This document shows positions 11,201 through 23,644 of a stretch of DNA of 64,000 nt, piece by piece. Position numbers and translations under genes: made by a program. Every line of letters starts with the position of its first letter. Position 1 is the first letter of the stretch. The DNA is taken from assembly GCF_048773025.1 (NCBI RefSeq), contig NC_133564.1, forward strand, positions 30,948,645 through 31,012,644. Direction: 5' to 3'. This stretch comes from Camelus bactrianus (lineage: Eukaryota > Chordata > Mammalia > Artiodactyla > Camelidae). Below the pieces are notes generated by a model. The model ran no database searches. It was given only the letters and a program-made list of their open reading frames with translations, and was not told the DNA's origin.

Positions 11201-12820
11201 GGAGACACAACCAAGTTTATCATCTTTGTCTCATATCTAAACGTATCGCAGGTGTGCAAAAGTAACCCTGATTCACGGCCAAGAGCCATGCTGGTGGCTT
11301 GCTGCCTTCGCTCCTGTTGCGGGTACAGGAGCTGCTACGCCAGGGAGCAGCAGATACGAGCGTTTAGAGGGCACCCTCTGCTCGGTGTCCCTGGGGATGA
11401 AAAACCGCAGCTGTTAACACTGCAGCAGGATTTCTCATACTGTGGAAGCGTGCGTGCGTGTACTTGTGTAAAAAGACACACTAAATCACTGTTGACACCA
11501 TGGCAGGGTCGGAAGGACTCCGGCAGAGAGGAGTTTGCTTACACGCATCCCCACTCGCTGTTTTAAAGGTAAGAAATCAGAAGCCAGGAAAGACTGTGAT
11601 TTGCCCACAGAAAATCAAAATTTCCAGAATTGGGATTCCTTAGTGTCTAGGACACAAAGCCCCAGTGCAGGTGTGTCCCACTGGGGCCATGGCAGGATGC
11701 TAGGGACAGACAGTGCAGCCGGGGCGCTGCCAAGCCTTGTTTGCACATCTCCGTTTATACATCTCTCATCAGCTTAGATCCAGGAGGATGCAGAGTCCGG
11801 TGCCGGCTCCTCTGACCAGAATGGAAGGAAACAGCAAGCCCTTCCATGCTGGCCCAGAGAACCAGTAACCCCCGCCTCCAGCTCAGCTCCCTTTCCAGCC
11901 AGAAGACGGGAAGGCAAAGGTGCTTCCCTTTCGCCAAGGCTCCGAGATCTCCGGGAAAGACCGGTGGCTGTCTTTCCTTCAAGAGCAGTGAAGGGAAACT
12001 TGAAACTCAAAACACAGGTTTTATAAAAATTTGCCACTACCTTATAAAGGAATCTGCAGTCCGCAGAAACCTCCAGAATATTTTCCTTCATCCTTAGAGC
12101 AGCCTCTCTCCCTGTTCTTTAATTTCATGCCATTTTCCTTAACCAAATATGAAATTTCCCCCTTGAAGTGAGAGTAATAAATTACCGAGGAAAGAACTGG
12201 CAGCTCTTAAGGAAAAAAAAAAGGAGGTGGAAATTAGAAGTGGACACCTTCCCTGTCTTCCCAGTCCGGCCCTGGGCACAGCTGGCTGGTCTCCGCTGCC
12301 CCCTGGAGGCTGCCTGGTGCCCTTGACTCTGAGCCACCGCCGTGTTCTGGCGCGTGAGCATCCTGGCTGACCTAGTGGGGTTTGTTTGTTTGCTTTTGTG
12401 TTCTTGCTGTTTTGCTCTGGCAGGAACAGGTGTGGGTGTTTTCAATTGCTCGTTAAATTACACCCCCAAAACATTTTGATTTAAGTCGGTACTGACAGCA
12501 CACAGATCTATTGTCTGCACCAGCCAAGTGGTGGCTTTGCTCCAATTGTTCTTGCGAGACTTTTAAAGAACTTTCCCAAATAACCCTTATTACATCATGT
12601 GTGGATTTCTTGTTATTCTGCAGAATTGTAGACTATAGACTCTTCAATTGTTCAGTTTCCCAAAAACCTGCTGTTTTAGTAAATAAGAATACAGTATCCA
12701 GCTGCCTGCCAACCTGTTAACTTTATAGCGCACGTCAAATTATTTTTGCTTATGCAATTGGGAAATCTGTTTAAAATCAATCCCTTGGTGCAATTCTGAA
12801 GACAAAGGGGAGAATCTGCC
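8214..12820. other. Long single-copy interval, no gene recognised
   Basis: 4.6 kb with almost no recognisable repeat. A short CAGA microsatellite lies at about 9513-9525, and a 28-bp tandem duplication lies at 10086-10128. The longest open frame is 151 codons on minus (10479-10934). It has no recognised domain and no upstream promoter or splice context. The final 350 bases (12440-12790) are AT-rich and could be conserved non-coding DNA. Confidence 0.4.
10086..10128. repeat. Short tandem duplication, 28-bp period
   Basis: The word AATTAATTCACAGAA occurs at 10086-10100 and 10114-10128. Confidence 0.85.
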
Positions 12821-12845
12821 TTTTTTTTTTTTTTTTTTTTTTTTT
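12821..12845. repeat. T-run of 25
   Basis: A pure T-run followed by attgaagg. It could be the tail of a minus-strand retrocopy, but the sequence after it matches no family I know. Confidence 0.9.
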
Positions 12846-14144
12846 ATTGAAGGACAAGACGCAGACGTGTTTTAAGGGGACACTGTGCAAAAAAAGAGAG
12901 GAAAATTTCTCCTTAGGGTCATTTTAGCAGAACACAGAGAGGACTGAATTCAGCTGACATTTGGATGGATAAACATAAAACATGCGTGTGAGTGGAGTGA
13001 AACTCGAAAAAAATCAGAATGAGGAGATTTATTTTCTAGGTTCAAATCTGTTTCCTAAGCGCTAATTTTTCGCAGTTCAAAGTCCAGTTGAGTTTATGCC
13101 CTTGGGATCAGGGCCTCATTTCGGTGGCTCAGCTATCGCTTGGAGGCATCTGCTTTCCAGGCGGAGCATTGCACGGGTCGGGCAAACAGTCAGAGTTACT
13201 TCTCCCAGGGTTTCAGGAATCCTTAGCCATGCCTGCGGTAACCACCTGCGCCCGGGACGAACGCAGAGGAACTCAAAACGTATGTGCTATTTTGTGAATC
13301 CGCTCTGGCTGGACCTCACAGCATCCCTGCCGTGAGCTGTGTGAGTCTGTGATCCTCCGCTGGGTGAACTGGCCCCACGGGAAAGCAACGGGAGCCACTG
13401 CCCATGGATTTTCTGAAAGATCGACAAATACTCGCTGAAAAGAAAACCAAATTGGTTAGAAGTGCAAGCTACTGGAATAATTTAAGAGACATTGACAACT
13501 GTGAAGTAGATAGTGGAAAGATGACCACCGGATGGAACTGGGCTGGGGGAGCCGGGCTGGGGGTTATTTTCTGAAGCCCCCTAGGCGATGCTCCCTGCGA
13601 TTCAGGGTGGACCACCTGGGGCGCTACTTGCAGCTTCCTGATGGGAGCAGATCTCAAAACTCCACTCATACTCCAGCTATTGGCAGAGGGAAACAGCACT
13701 TTAGCCAGCCCCCAATCCCCCCCCCCGCCCCCGCCAGCATCTCTGCAGACAGAAGAGAACATAACAAAGCAGTCTAAATTAGAATGTAAGGGATTTGGAT
13801 TAGATAGAAGAAGACACCTTCCAAAGGAAAGAGGTTAAATATTAAAATGTATCACCTCAGGGAAATCGTGCTGCGCTGTGTTCTGGAGAGTTTCGCAGCA
13901 AGGACGAATCTCCATCTGTCCTCGGGACGTTTCTAATGGAATGTGTGGGTGGTATTGGAGAGGAAAGCTCGTTCTTTCCGACAGGGCTGAGTTCCGCGCT
14001 CATGCATTCCAAACAAATCAAGTGTTTCCTAAGTGCCTTAGAATGTCCTAAAGGAGGCTACGTGGTTGGGTGAATTATTTGGGTAAGTTGTGTCAGGTCC
14101 CGTTTGTAAAACCAGTGCAGTAGGGAGAGGCAGTTCAGGACTTT
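12846..14144. other. Single-copy DNA
   Basis: 1.3 kb. The 13080-13370 part is richer in GC and CpG than its surroundings (for example gcgcccgggacgaacgc) but is not dense enough for a CpG island. A C-run lies at 13717-13726. Overlapping small open frames in several frames argue against coding use. Confidence 0.4.
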
Positions 14145-14345
14145 GGCCGAGTGTGTGTCCTCTGAAGCCAAACTGCCTGATTTCAGTATTTCCACCTATC
14201 CTCAGACAGGCGTGTCCCTGAATCCCTCCACTGGTTTACCTGTAATGGGGATGATGATGATGGTGACGATGCTAGGATGGTCCTGACAGAGTTATTCTAA
14301 AAACTCAGTGAGCTAACATATGTCAAGCCCTTCCACTATGCCTGA
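14145..14345 (+). mobile_element. MIR SINE, near full length
   Basis: MIR motifs appear in order: gaagccaaactgcctgattt, ccactggtttacctgtaatg, ggggatgatgatgatgg, and a 3' part (gttattctaaaaactcagtg...). The gatgat block is a small internal expansion. Confidence 0.75.
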
Positions 14346-14562
14346 AATATTGTATAAAGATTAGATTTTTTTTTTCAGTAAAATTCATTTTTGGTTGCTT
14401 CAGTCATAGAAGGCCCATTATCTTCCTGACTGCTATTTTTAATTGCAAAACTAAAATATACACTTTTTTTTTTGGTGTTTTTTAGGCTAGCATAAAGTGC
14501 AGCTCCTCCTTGGATTAGCGAAATCTTAAGAGTCTGAAGGAAACAGAGAAATGGTCTAGAGG

Positions 14563-14635
14563 AATTGTTCTTAAACATGGCTACAATCACAGGAGAATTT
14601 TTTAAAGATGCTAACGTCCAGCCCGAATCACAAAC
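14563..14635. mobile_element. MER5A-like hAT fragment
   Basis: The segment gttcttaaacatggctacaa...atcacaggagaattttttaaagatgctaac resembles the left half of MER5A (hAT-Charlie), whose sense form is gttctcaaac...atcacctggggagctttaaa. The copy is short and diverged. Confidence 0.5.
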
Positions 14636-14651
14636 AATGCCATCAAATCTT

Positions 14652-14670
14652 GTTTTTTTTTTTTTTTTTT
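14652..14670. repeat. T-run
   Basis: About 19 T residues just after the hAT fragment. Confidence 0.9.
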
Positions 14671-15854
14671 CCTCTAAAATGCTCTGTCATTCCAAAATCT
14701 GATAAAGTTCACAAGCCATTGGTTGGGAAAGATCTTCCCCACATGCAGAAATTTCCTCTCAAGCAACCTCTTTTTAATATTTCCACTGATAGAGAACTCA
14801 CTACTTCACACGAAATTGACTCTCCCTTTAATTTCAAATAACACTAAGCACATTCAGAGTTTACTTTCAGATCCCTCACTTCCTCAAATTGTTGACAAAA
14901 GCTTTGCTCAATCAAGCGATAAATGCCAAATATAATGAGATGTTTCCCCAGCGTCTCCCACCTTGGACTATTGTCACAGTTAAAGAAAACAAAATACTTT
15001 AAAAAGCAAACTGAATTCATTTGCAGTATGTAACACAACTATTATTCCTAAGATGGCATTCCCGTTTTGAACGTTATCTGAGAGTTGACCTCCACACGAT
15101 CAATGTCACCTGTTTCTTTTAGGATCACGTTTATTCCGTTACTGCGAGCTGTTTAATAAATGATAGTCAAGACCCAGGGACAGACACTGGATCCAAGCAT
15201 TAAAAACTACAAAACCAAAAGCTGGGTTCAATCCTTTTCATTTTTTCAATATTCCACACCTTTTATTCCTATCCTGAACTGTCTATTGTATCGAAGATAA
15301 TATTAACAATTAAGCTGATAAAGAGTTGATGTAATTTTTAAAAAGATCTAACATATAAAAATCTAAATCTGTAATTCAGGTAAGTTGAGGATTTGAGGGG
15401 TAAGATGAGGGTTGGGGGGTCACTAGAGAATTTTTTGAAAAAGTGAGTTCTTCTAGCTTATTTAAGATGTGACTTAATTTACCAGAATATAGTCTGGATA
15501 CAATTTTTGGAGACACTGATGGAGTAAACCAAGACCTGCCAGCAGCAGGAACACCTGTGCAGTGATCACTCTTTGAATATCAGTGGGTGTTGCCCTTAGG
15601 TTGGCCTCGGGGACAGAGATGAGAGAAGACCAGGGCCACCAAAGGGTGGATTCCGTTAATTAAATGAGAACAGCTGATCCGTGTCCATGAGGTTCAGGGG
15701 AGAGGCCGGAGACCCTCATTCTCATGAAGACCCCTCAAGGGCAACCTCGAGGATGCGGCAGCTCACAGGAAGGCTGCAGTGAGGTCCTGAAAGGTGACTG
15801 TACATTGTGCTGTACACCACTGTCGACAGAAATAAAATCACACAACGTGAGCAT
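14671..15854. other. Single-copy DNA
   Basis: 1.2 kb with no family I can name. Small open frames on both strands are unsupported. Confidence 0.35.
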
Positions 15855-16310
15855 GGTGGGTTTTAAATTTTATTTGGGGCAAAATGAGGACTATAGCCCA
15901 GGAGACGGCCTCTCAGATGGCTCTGAGAAACTGTTCCAAAGAGGCAGGGAGAAAACTCAGTATTATATATGATTTCAGTGAAGTGGGTACGTGCAGCCAA
16001 GCACACATGTAGGCAGAAGGTCACAAGGAGCAGATGTCACCATTAATAATTTTAGTGCTTTTCTAGATACGAGGAGGTACAAGAATTGGGGGCATAAAAT
16101 CTTCTCCTGAAAACATCTAACTATCTGAAGGCCCGTTCAGCCAGTTTTACCAGAGCACAGAGCGCCTCATTCCTGACGTCCATCCTGAGCTCCTCCTGGG
16201 TGATGGAGGTCAGCGGCTGCAGCGGCTCACGATTTAATCCAAGCAGAGGTAGATGGCAAGTGCCAGCGTGACCCACTCCTTGTAAAGGCAGGTGGCAAGT
16301 GCCAAGTTTT
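15855..16310 (-). mobile_element. Probable solo LTR fossil (laurasiatherian type)
   Basis: Phrases such as aaaatgaggactatagccca, ctctgagaaactgttccaaa and tagtgcttttctagatacg belong to an interspersed repeat I recall from other ungulate and carnivore genomes. On the minus strand it carries an AATAAA at the end that would hold the poly(A) signal of an LTR. No internal retroviral part is seen beside it. The class is likely, the family name unknown, and the age is probably before the split of ungulate groups. Confidence 0.4.
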
Positions 16311-16317
16311 AGTTAGC

Positions 16318-16417
16318 ACCAGAAATTGACATTATGCTGTCCACCAGAAACTGACACATTGGAAACTGACTATACTTCAATTTTTAAAAGTCAAAAAAAA
16401 AAAAATAAAATAAAAAG
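16318..16417 (+). mobile_element. L1 3' end, short
   Basis: The last 100 bases of an L1: attatgctgtccaccagaaa, ctgacacattggaaactgac, tatacttcaat and an A-rich tail. It abuts the LTR-type fossil, probably having inserted into or beside it. Confidence 0.75.
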
Positions 16418-17114
16418 GTGATTGTTGCAACATTCTCAGAAAAAGTACTATGCAATTCTTACTTCACATAGCAAAATATCAGTGGACCAAGGGTTCTGAG
16501 CACCGATGATACAGGTAATAACAACCCTCATTAATGTGTCTCTAAACTCTCCAGAGCCATCAAAGCACACACAGCTTCTGGGTCTGGTCTTGTCTTTCCT
16601 ACTTATTATCACAAAAGTGTATCTTGGAGCCAATTTTGGATTCTAGCTCTCCCCAGCTCACTGTTCTTCCAGCTAAACTGCAAAGAGGCCAGAGGAGCTG
16701 GAATGAATACAACAAACCAGAATGAACACAAGCGACAAGGTATATATAATAAAGAGGAGTGGAAAGAAATTGATTGTGGTTTTAAACATTGCAGTGGCCT
16801 TTTTTTCCCCTAAATACTGAAATAAATCTTTACAGGGTACCCGTTTTCTTTATATTGTAAACTCAATTTCTTAGGTTGCTTTCAGTTCAGCGTAGAAAAT
16901 TCAGTCTTCATGATTTTTTTTCCCCAATGATATGCAGGCAGACATTAGTCATGCTCATCGAGATTTACACGATGCCCTTCCTTGACATAACACACTCTTG
17001 GGTTATCCTCTGGCACTAAAAAACGAAGAAACAAACAAAACAAACAACAACAACAACAACAACAAAAACCTTACAAAGCAAGACTCTGGTCCTATTCTTG
17101 GATTTCTTTTAATT
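16418..17114. other. Single-copy DNA with an (AAC)n microsatellite
   Basis: The only recognisable structure is the AAC-rich run at about 17025-17067, in which AACA units pass into six or seven AAC units. Confidence 0.5.
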
Positions 17115-17235
17115 GATCTGACCTTGGGAAAGACCCCTAAACTTCTTCCTATGTTTCTTTATTTGCAGAAACAGGAATTTGAGTAGGTTATATATTAAGT
17201 TTCTTCCAGAGCTAACATTTTATGAATCTCTATTT
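17115..17235 (+). mobile_element. Probable MIR fragment
   Basis: The segments gaccttgggaaagacccctaa and ttcttccagagctaacattt match a MIR-type core and the typical 'ccttccagctctaacattc' 3' region. The copy is diverged. Confidence 0.45.
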
Positions 17236-17249
17236 TGGAGTGCATTCAG

Positions 17250-17360
17250 ATGGTGGTGAAGGCTTTTAGTAACTTATTCAACGTCATATATTTAGACAGT
17301 GATAGAAAAGAACTCAGTCCAATGAATCATATTCCAGAGTGTTCCCACTATGCTTGATTG
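17250..17360 (-). mobile_element. Probable MIR fragment
   Basis: The segments ttagtaacttattcaacgtc and attccagagtgttcccacta follow the antisense MIR order (taacttgcccaaggtca ... ctccagagcccatgctct). It lies tail to tail with the previous MIR fragment. Confidence 0.45.
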
Positions 17361-20049
17361 CTCATTACTGAGAGTGTGAAAATCAGAACTGGGTTTGCTT
17401 AATGATGATTTGCTTTTACTCTTGGACTAAAGAAATCTGTTTAAAGTCACACTTGAATGGCGACAACACGCTGCAAGTAAATAGTCTCAGAGTTTTACAT
17501 CTAGTTGTGAAAATTGGGGGATAAGGGTTTCTACTCTGACCCGCTGCTGCCAACGGCCACCCCCAGCCTGCTCCATCTTGGATGGGCATCCTATAAATAG
17601 TGATTCCATTCATGCCAGGGGAGTAGGGCTGGAGGATTCCTAATTCCCTAAGAGCAAGGGAGAAAAAAAGCTCACAGACGATTAAACTGAAATTTTCTCA
17701 CAGTTTTACTTTGTCTGTTGGTATTCAGATTAACCCAAACTTCATGAATTTCCCAAACAGTAGTACCTAATGCTTAAAAGCTAAACCTTTGAAGAATTAT
17801 TAATGAGAATGTTGCCTTCCCCTCCTTAAGAAGGAGCCATCTGGACAGGAACAGATTTTATTCTCTTTATCCCATCACTCAGTTTTCCCCAGAGAGCAGA
17901 GTGGTGAACTATTGGCTTACATTGGATCATGTTAAGTAAGAATGGGGACCATGACATTGAAGTTGCAAAGGGTCCAGGTGCTGGGTCCTTTGTGAATGGC
18001 TCGCATGCTCCTCTGTTCCTTGTCTCCATGCTCCTCAGGGAAGGGTGGCTCCCATCAGGCATGGTCTTCTTTCCTCCATCACTGGAGTTCTGTTGGAGGA
18101 CTGAGGTAGCAAGTCCTGATCCTTTCTCCAATTCAGCCTTGCTAGGAAGCCCTGTACTTTGAGAGTTGTTGGGAAGCCATTGATAAACTAATCCCACAGC
18201 TGACTCCTGTTTGCCTCCTTGATTAGTTCTCTCTGTGCTTAGAAACAAATGAGAAGAAGGATGTCAGTAGCATCTCCCTGTTAACAGAAGCTCGCCCAGC
18301 CTGAAATCAAATCCTACAGCTGATGACCCCAGAGGGCAACAGTAATTGCTAGTGAAGCTGGCTAGAATTTGATGAAGCAATTCCAGAGGAAGAAGGCTGT
18401 GCAGGGACGTGAATGGTGGTGCATTTCTAATCTAGTCTAATTAGATTTTAATGTCTTCCCACCTTGTCAGTTGGTTGGAGAAAATTATACTTGGAAGCAT
18501 CACGTGCTGCTGTCTCTAATAATTATCCTCGTTTGTTTTGCTCACTTTGTGTCGTGAAGAGCACAGGGTGGAAACGAGGGGTGGGCAGGTCAATGCGTAC
18601 TACTTCACTACCCAGTACACATTTGTAGATCATAAACGTGGTCCATTAGTTTCTCAAAGACAAGGAAGTTCTCTTGCGGCAGACATTTCTGAAAACAATA
18701 AAAATTACGTAATCATTCTTGAAGAACACATAACATTTATGGGATAAAATTTCCACACGCACGTACCTGTCTAACGAGTGATGTAGCGATCTCGTGTTAA
18801 AAGAACTCTTTAACTACAGAAAGCCACATGCCAATGCTTTCTTCAATGGTGATAAATTCTACGCTCTTACCTGAGAAGGTGACATTTCATGGCAAATAAG
18901 TCGGGGAAATCACCTGGAACCTGAAAAGAGTTTCTGTTTTGTAAGCTGTTTCCTGTAATGGCCAGAAAGTTGTGAACACAAACGCTACCTGGTAGCGCAG
19001 TTGTTCTGAGCTTTGCCTGTCACATTAGGAGACCTGTCCTTTGGTTTGAAAAGCCAATCGAGAGCTCAGGTTCTTCCGGGCATGAATCTATCTCAATGAG
19101 CCAGTAAATCAGAGCGAGTGTCTATGCTGCTATGAGCCCCCACGTCCCCGGAATTGCTGTGTAACAGGAGGAGGCAGAAAGTCAGGGGACGAACACGTGA
19201 CGCTGACGCTTAGAATTTATATGCTGCCCTCTCCTCTTCCTTGCAACCAAGCTGCCACCAGTATACCCCCTCCATTCACACGGACACTCTGAAGTCATTG
19301 AAGCCATACGAACAGAGCTGGAACACTCCATCCCTTTGCTAGGCTTTGCAATAGGGTCTCGCCCCTTCTGTGGAACTCCCCTTCTGGGCTTGCTGTCCTC
19401 TGATGTCACCTTCCCCATTGATTGTCCCCTTTGAGGCTGTCCTCAATATATATCTTAATAGACACCACAGTGATACGGACAATAGAAGGGAAGGGTCCCA
19501 GTGGCTGTATGGATCTCAGGCAAGTCAACAGAGACAAGGAAATAAAACTCCCCAGATGTTAAAAGACAGCTTTTAAACCTGGGGAAGAGAGCAACTTTTC
19601 AAACTTGATGTCATCATCGATTGAACTTTTCGATTTAGGTAAGTCTGGAAATACTCAGTCCCGGCAGAGAAGAGCACTAGACTTTGAAGTCCCTGGTGCC
19701 CAGGAGAGGCCAGTTCTGGGACTAAATGAATAATGAGTTGGTGGCTTAAAAAAAAAAAAAAAAGGAAAAGGAAAAAGAAAAAGGAAGAAAAAAGAGGTAT
19801 CTGTTTTCTTTCCATCTGTTGGACTTTCAGGAAGAACTACAGATACATCAATCTCTCGGCTTGGCCCAAGATCATACCTACAAAATTGTGAGCCCAGTGG
19901 AACCCTCAGTTGGGCAGTTAAAATCCAGACCACCTCACAGTCATACACAGTAAGACAAAACAAACAGATTCTGGGTTGAAAGGAGGGAAGATGCTTGTAT
20001 TCACAAAAGATACCAACCAAGCCTTCACCCTTGGCATCTACCATGAGAG
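17361..20049. other. Single-copy DNA
   Basis: 2.7 kb. The longest frame is 140 codons on minus (17826-18248), with no recognised domain and a competing frame on plus. An A/GAAA-rich run lies at about 19747-19797. The 18420-18560 part is AT-rich, with a CACGTG E-box and TAATTA words, and might be regulatory. Confidence 0.35.
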
Positions 20050-20270
20050 GTGGTGCAACAGACACTGCGCTAGGAGTCTGAAGCTGGATTTGCTCTGGTT
20101 CTACTGTTTGCCATGTAACCTAAATGAATCCCTTGGTACCTCCATCCACCCTCTGTATAGCATCGCCAAATAATACTGAATTGGCTTCCCTCAAAGAGTT
20201 ATTGTCAAAGTCAAATTAAACAACAGATTAAAAAGTGTAATGCAATGCACACGTAGAATGTGGTCATCTA
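20050..20270 (+). mobile_element. MIR SINE, near full length
   Basis: MIR order is clear: agtctgaagctggatttgct, ctggttctactgtttgccat, the gtaacctaaatgaatccctt core, agagttattgtcaaagtcaa and attaaacaacag. It is old and diverged throughout. Confidence 0.75.
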
Positions 20271-21077
20271 TTATTTTCTTAAGTTACTCTTTTTGAATAG
20301 TTTTACTTTCTTTATCCACAATATTTTTGATTGGTTTCTCCAAGCCCCTGGAGGTGGAAAAGGAAATAGATTTACTAGTATATCCCTTAGCTCTGAAATT
20401 TAGAAGACTGCGTGATAACTGTCCTTAAGTTGAACTTAAGGGAAAGAAGGGAAAAGTTACCCTCTGCTTGTTCCACATTGACTGCTCCTCCCTTCTCCCC
20501 CCACAAAAAATCCTTAATGTATATTCATTTTTTATTCATTAAATTGCTCCAAAAAATTTCAAACCCGGCTTGTAGCTGAATTTTAAAAATTGGATATGAC
20601 TCAGTCTAGGGTAGATGATCAGAATACCAATAAGTATAGTTATGTAATAAAAGAAGGCCAGAATATTACAGGGCAGAGGGGAAAAGTCCCTTCCTCTGAG
20701 AGTGGAAGGAAGTGAAGGTCTTTACAGGAAGATGTCACAAAGAGATATTTAACCGAATCTTGAAAAAGAACTAGGCTTTTTTTTCACATGGACAGCAGTA
20801 TCTTTATGTATATTCAACACTAAAAATCTTCCTTTTTCATAGTAAACTGAAGAGTGGAATAATACATATAAACACAGTGATCATCTTTCACAGGAAGATA
20901 GGTTCTTTTGAAAGCAAATTAAACACTGTCCCTACTCAAGCAATTGAACACCGTAGACGAGGCTTGCTGAACGATCTGTTTGGATGGAAATTATCCCACT
21001 GGTACTGAGTCCAAACACAGTCCAGTGGAAAAAATGCCTAGGATACAGCTGTTCCAAAAGAGCTTAGGGAAGAGGGT
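20271..21077. other. Single-copy DNA
   Basis: About 800 AT-rich bases. I see no repeat family and no coding signal. Confidence 0.35.
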
Positions 21078-21168
21078 GGGCGGGTATAGCTCAGTGGGAG
21101 AGCACATGCTTAGCATGCACGAGGTCCTGGGGTTCAAGCCTCAGTCCCTCCATTAAAATAATGAAAGC
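21078..21168 (+). mobile_element. Vic-1-type SINE, tRNA head with little tail
   Basis: Positions 21078-21152 are close to a whole tRNA-Ala(AGC)-like head. The A box is tagctcagtggg (21087-21098), the anticodon arm is gcttagcatgc and the B box is gggttcaagcc (21130-21140). The usual tRNA-unrelated body seen in the other copies (taattacc...) is missing. Only a short AT-rich remnant follows. It may be a truncated SINE or, less likely, a tRNA-derived pseudogene. Confidence 0.85.
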
Positions 21169-21739
21169 ATATGGTAAATTGAAATTCTGCACCTTAGGGA
21201 GCTCTGTGGTAGACACCGATGAACCCAAATATCGTCCTGGTGCTGTAATTTGTTTACTGAGTGACACTGGCAAGTTCTGGAAGATGAGAAGAGCTCTTTC
21301 CAGTGGGAAAGCGGGATTTCTTTCTACGTTTCAACCTGTCAATTTTCTGCGGTGCTGACCTCAACAGTGAGGTGTCAAATCTGCTCCAATCTCGAAAATT
21401 TTCCCCAGGAAGCCTTGGGATTTCTTTCAGAGAAATAGTTTCATTCTACCTGAAATAGCCCATCATGTCAAAAGGATGCTCAGGAAAAGACCTTTCCCCA
21501 ACTTGATTCAAAACAGAAACAGTGTGGAAGCAGTGGGGGTGGTACCCATGTCGAGTTGGGTGGGGCACAGCCTCAGAGAATCTCCATCAGCCTGGGGCAG
21601 GAGTTCTCTGTCTCCAATTTCTTTGGTCCAACTCTCACTTCTAATGCCCTGTGTCTAATTCACATAAGGCCTTTGAAGACTTTTAGAACATCTCAGACTT
21701 GGGGGGAAGATAGTCCTTTACTTTTTTCTATTCCTGAGG
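21169..21739. other. Single-copy DNA
   Basis: Several overlapping 60-90-codon frames exist. None is recognisable. Confidence 0.35.
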
Positions 21740-21890
21740 CCCCAGTACTAGTGATTCTCAGCCAGGCTTGTGAATTGATAAGACATGCAGCCCTTGGTGC
21801 CCGCAGAGAACCACAGAACCGGTACCCCTGGGCTTAAGACCATGTGTCTATGTTTTGAATTTTTCATAGGTGATTCTGATGTGTATTTCT
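21740..21890. mobile_element. Possible hAT-Charlie MER fragment
   Basis: The words agtgattctcagcc, gagaaccacagaacc and aggtgattctgatgtgtat resemble MER5/MER20-class elements, which contain gtgattctgatgc and start with agtggttctca. The order is rearranged or eroded, so the call is tentative. Confidence 0.4.
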
Positions 21891-23223
21891 GGTTAATAAT
21901 AGTTTTAAAATTTATTATTAATGATACTAATAAAAGTCAATCTAATCACTAAACTCTACTTCCACATCTAGAATCTTTGAAAGGAAAGGGACCTAGAGAT
22001 AACTGAGAAGTTCATTAAGACGATTGCAAACCTTAGCAACCTTAGAGGATGGGGCTAATCAAGATACAGCCATGCTTCACTTAGCCAAGCGAAGATTAAA
22101 CATTTTAAATTTGCCAAGAAAGAATATTTGATGGTAGCTAATGTGCCGAGAATGCTACAGAATTAACTCTAGTTATTTGATGGAGACTGTTGACAATCAT
22201 GATTAGAAAGAAAGAGGATTTAGCCACAGAGGGCATCTCTTGGTCCACACTTTAAGTCTGATTTGCTTTAAAATTTGTACAGCATCACATTTTCAATGTG
22301 TGTGTGTTGTTCTTTCAAACTCACAATCTTTTTATTTTAAATGTTTGTGTTCTTATGCAAAGTGGAGACAGGCTTGTGCTAAAGAGACTTCCTTTCCAAA
22401 GGCTGACGTCAAATTAACTTACGTGACTAACACTTTATTTTACAGGCGAGAAACAACAGCGGTGACTGTGCTTTTCTGAATTTTCTTTCTTTCTCAGAAA
22501 TGGCTAGTTGCCATGAAAATCTGATCTCCTTTTTGCCTTGGCCATTATACCTGCTCAGCTAGACCAAATTTTCCAGACTCCCTTGCTTTTAGACCTGGTA
22601 ATGTGCCTATGATGTCGCCATGGGAATAAAAGTGATGCTTACCGCTCTCGAACCTCAGTCTTTGGTCATTGACCATCTACGTCGTCTTCCCACGACAGTG
22701 GATCAGCTTCCCCTGTTTAGACAGCAGGGATGCTCCAGGACATGGAGAAGCAGTGACTTGAAACCTGGGTTCCTGACAGGCTGTAAGAAACCCACTTTCT
22801 CCATTGACCTGGACGGGTCCTGTTGGGATTAGCATATGAGAGAGAAATAAAATTTTTTGAATTTTCTTGTAAGCCATTCAATGATCAGTTCTCTATTTTT
22901 AATATGTGAGTACCATTTTACCAACTTCTTTAAACCCCTCAAACCTTACAGCTCCAGCAACCATGTGTTAAACTTCCTAAGATATGCTTAACTGGTCTCT
23001 GCAACCAGGATTTAGAAAAAGACTGGGCACGCAATACCAATTTTTATATATATTCTATGTGTATATATATAGAAAAAATAGGTGCAAAAATGATTGAAAA
23101 GCGACTTGCTTAAGGTCACAAGCTCAGTTACTACAGAACTGAACAGATATTTTTCATTTTCAATTATCTTTAAAAGATCCTCAACCCAAACCTCGCTTTC
23201 TTATCCAGAGAAATAAAAACATT
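21891..23223. other. Single-copy DNA
   Basis: 1.3 kb up to the L1 target site. AT-rich, with a TATATA block near 23044-23070. No gene signal. Confidence 0.35.
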
Positions 23224-23243
23224 TATTTTTAGTCTTTTTTTTT

Positions 23244-23335
23244 CAAAATGATATATGGCTTTATTTTAATATATTTAATTTTTCATTTTTATGTACTCCA
23301 TACATAATTTATTTATTTTTTTTAACTTAGAACAC
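23244..23335 (-). other. Candidate 3'-transduced source-locus tag
   Basis: This AT-rich non-L1 segment sits between two A-tails but inside one pair of target-site duplications. It supplies the AATAAA used for the outer tail. By inference it was copied from downstream of the progenitor L1. Confidence 0.65.
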
Positions 23336-23644
23336 TTTTTTTTAACATTTTTTTATTGACTTATAATCATTTTACAATGTTGTGTCAAATTCCAGTGTAG
23401 AGCACAATTTTTCAATTATACATGAACATATATATATTCATTGTCACATTCCTTTCTCTGTGAGCTAACACAAGATCTTGTGTATATTTCCCTGTGCTCT
23501 GCAGTATAATCTTGTTTATCTATTCTACAATTTTGAAATCCCAGTCTATCTCTTCCCACCCCCCACCCCCTTGGCAACCACAAGTCTGTATTCTATGTCT
23601 ATGTGTCTATTTCTGTTCTGTATTTATGCTCTGTTTGTTTGTTT

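Noticed and set aside
13080-13370. CpG island or promoter
   Set aside because: CpG density rises locally but is too low and too short, and no transcript start is evident.
17826-18248. 140-codon minus frame
   Set aside because: A competing plus frame covers the same bases and no domain is recognisable.
21078-21152. Functional tRNA-Ala gene
   Set aside because: Several stem mismatches, an extra base before the T loop and membership in a SINE family make a working tRNA unlikely.
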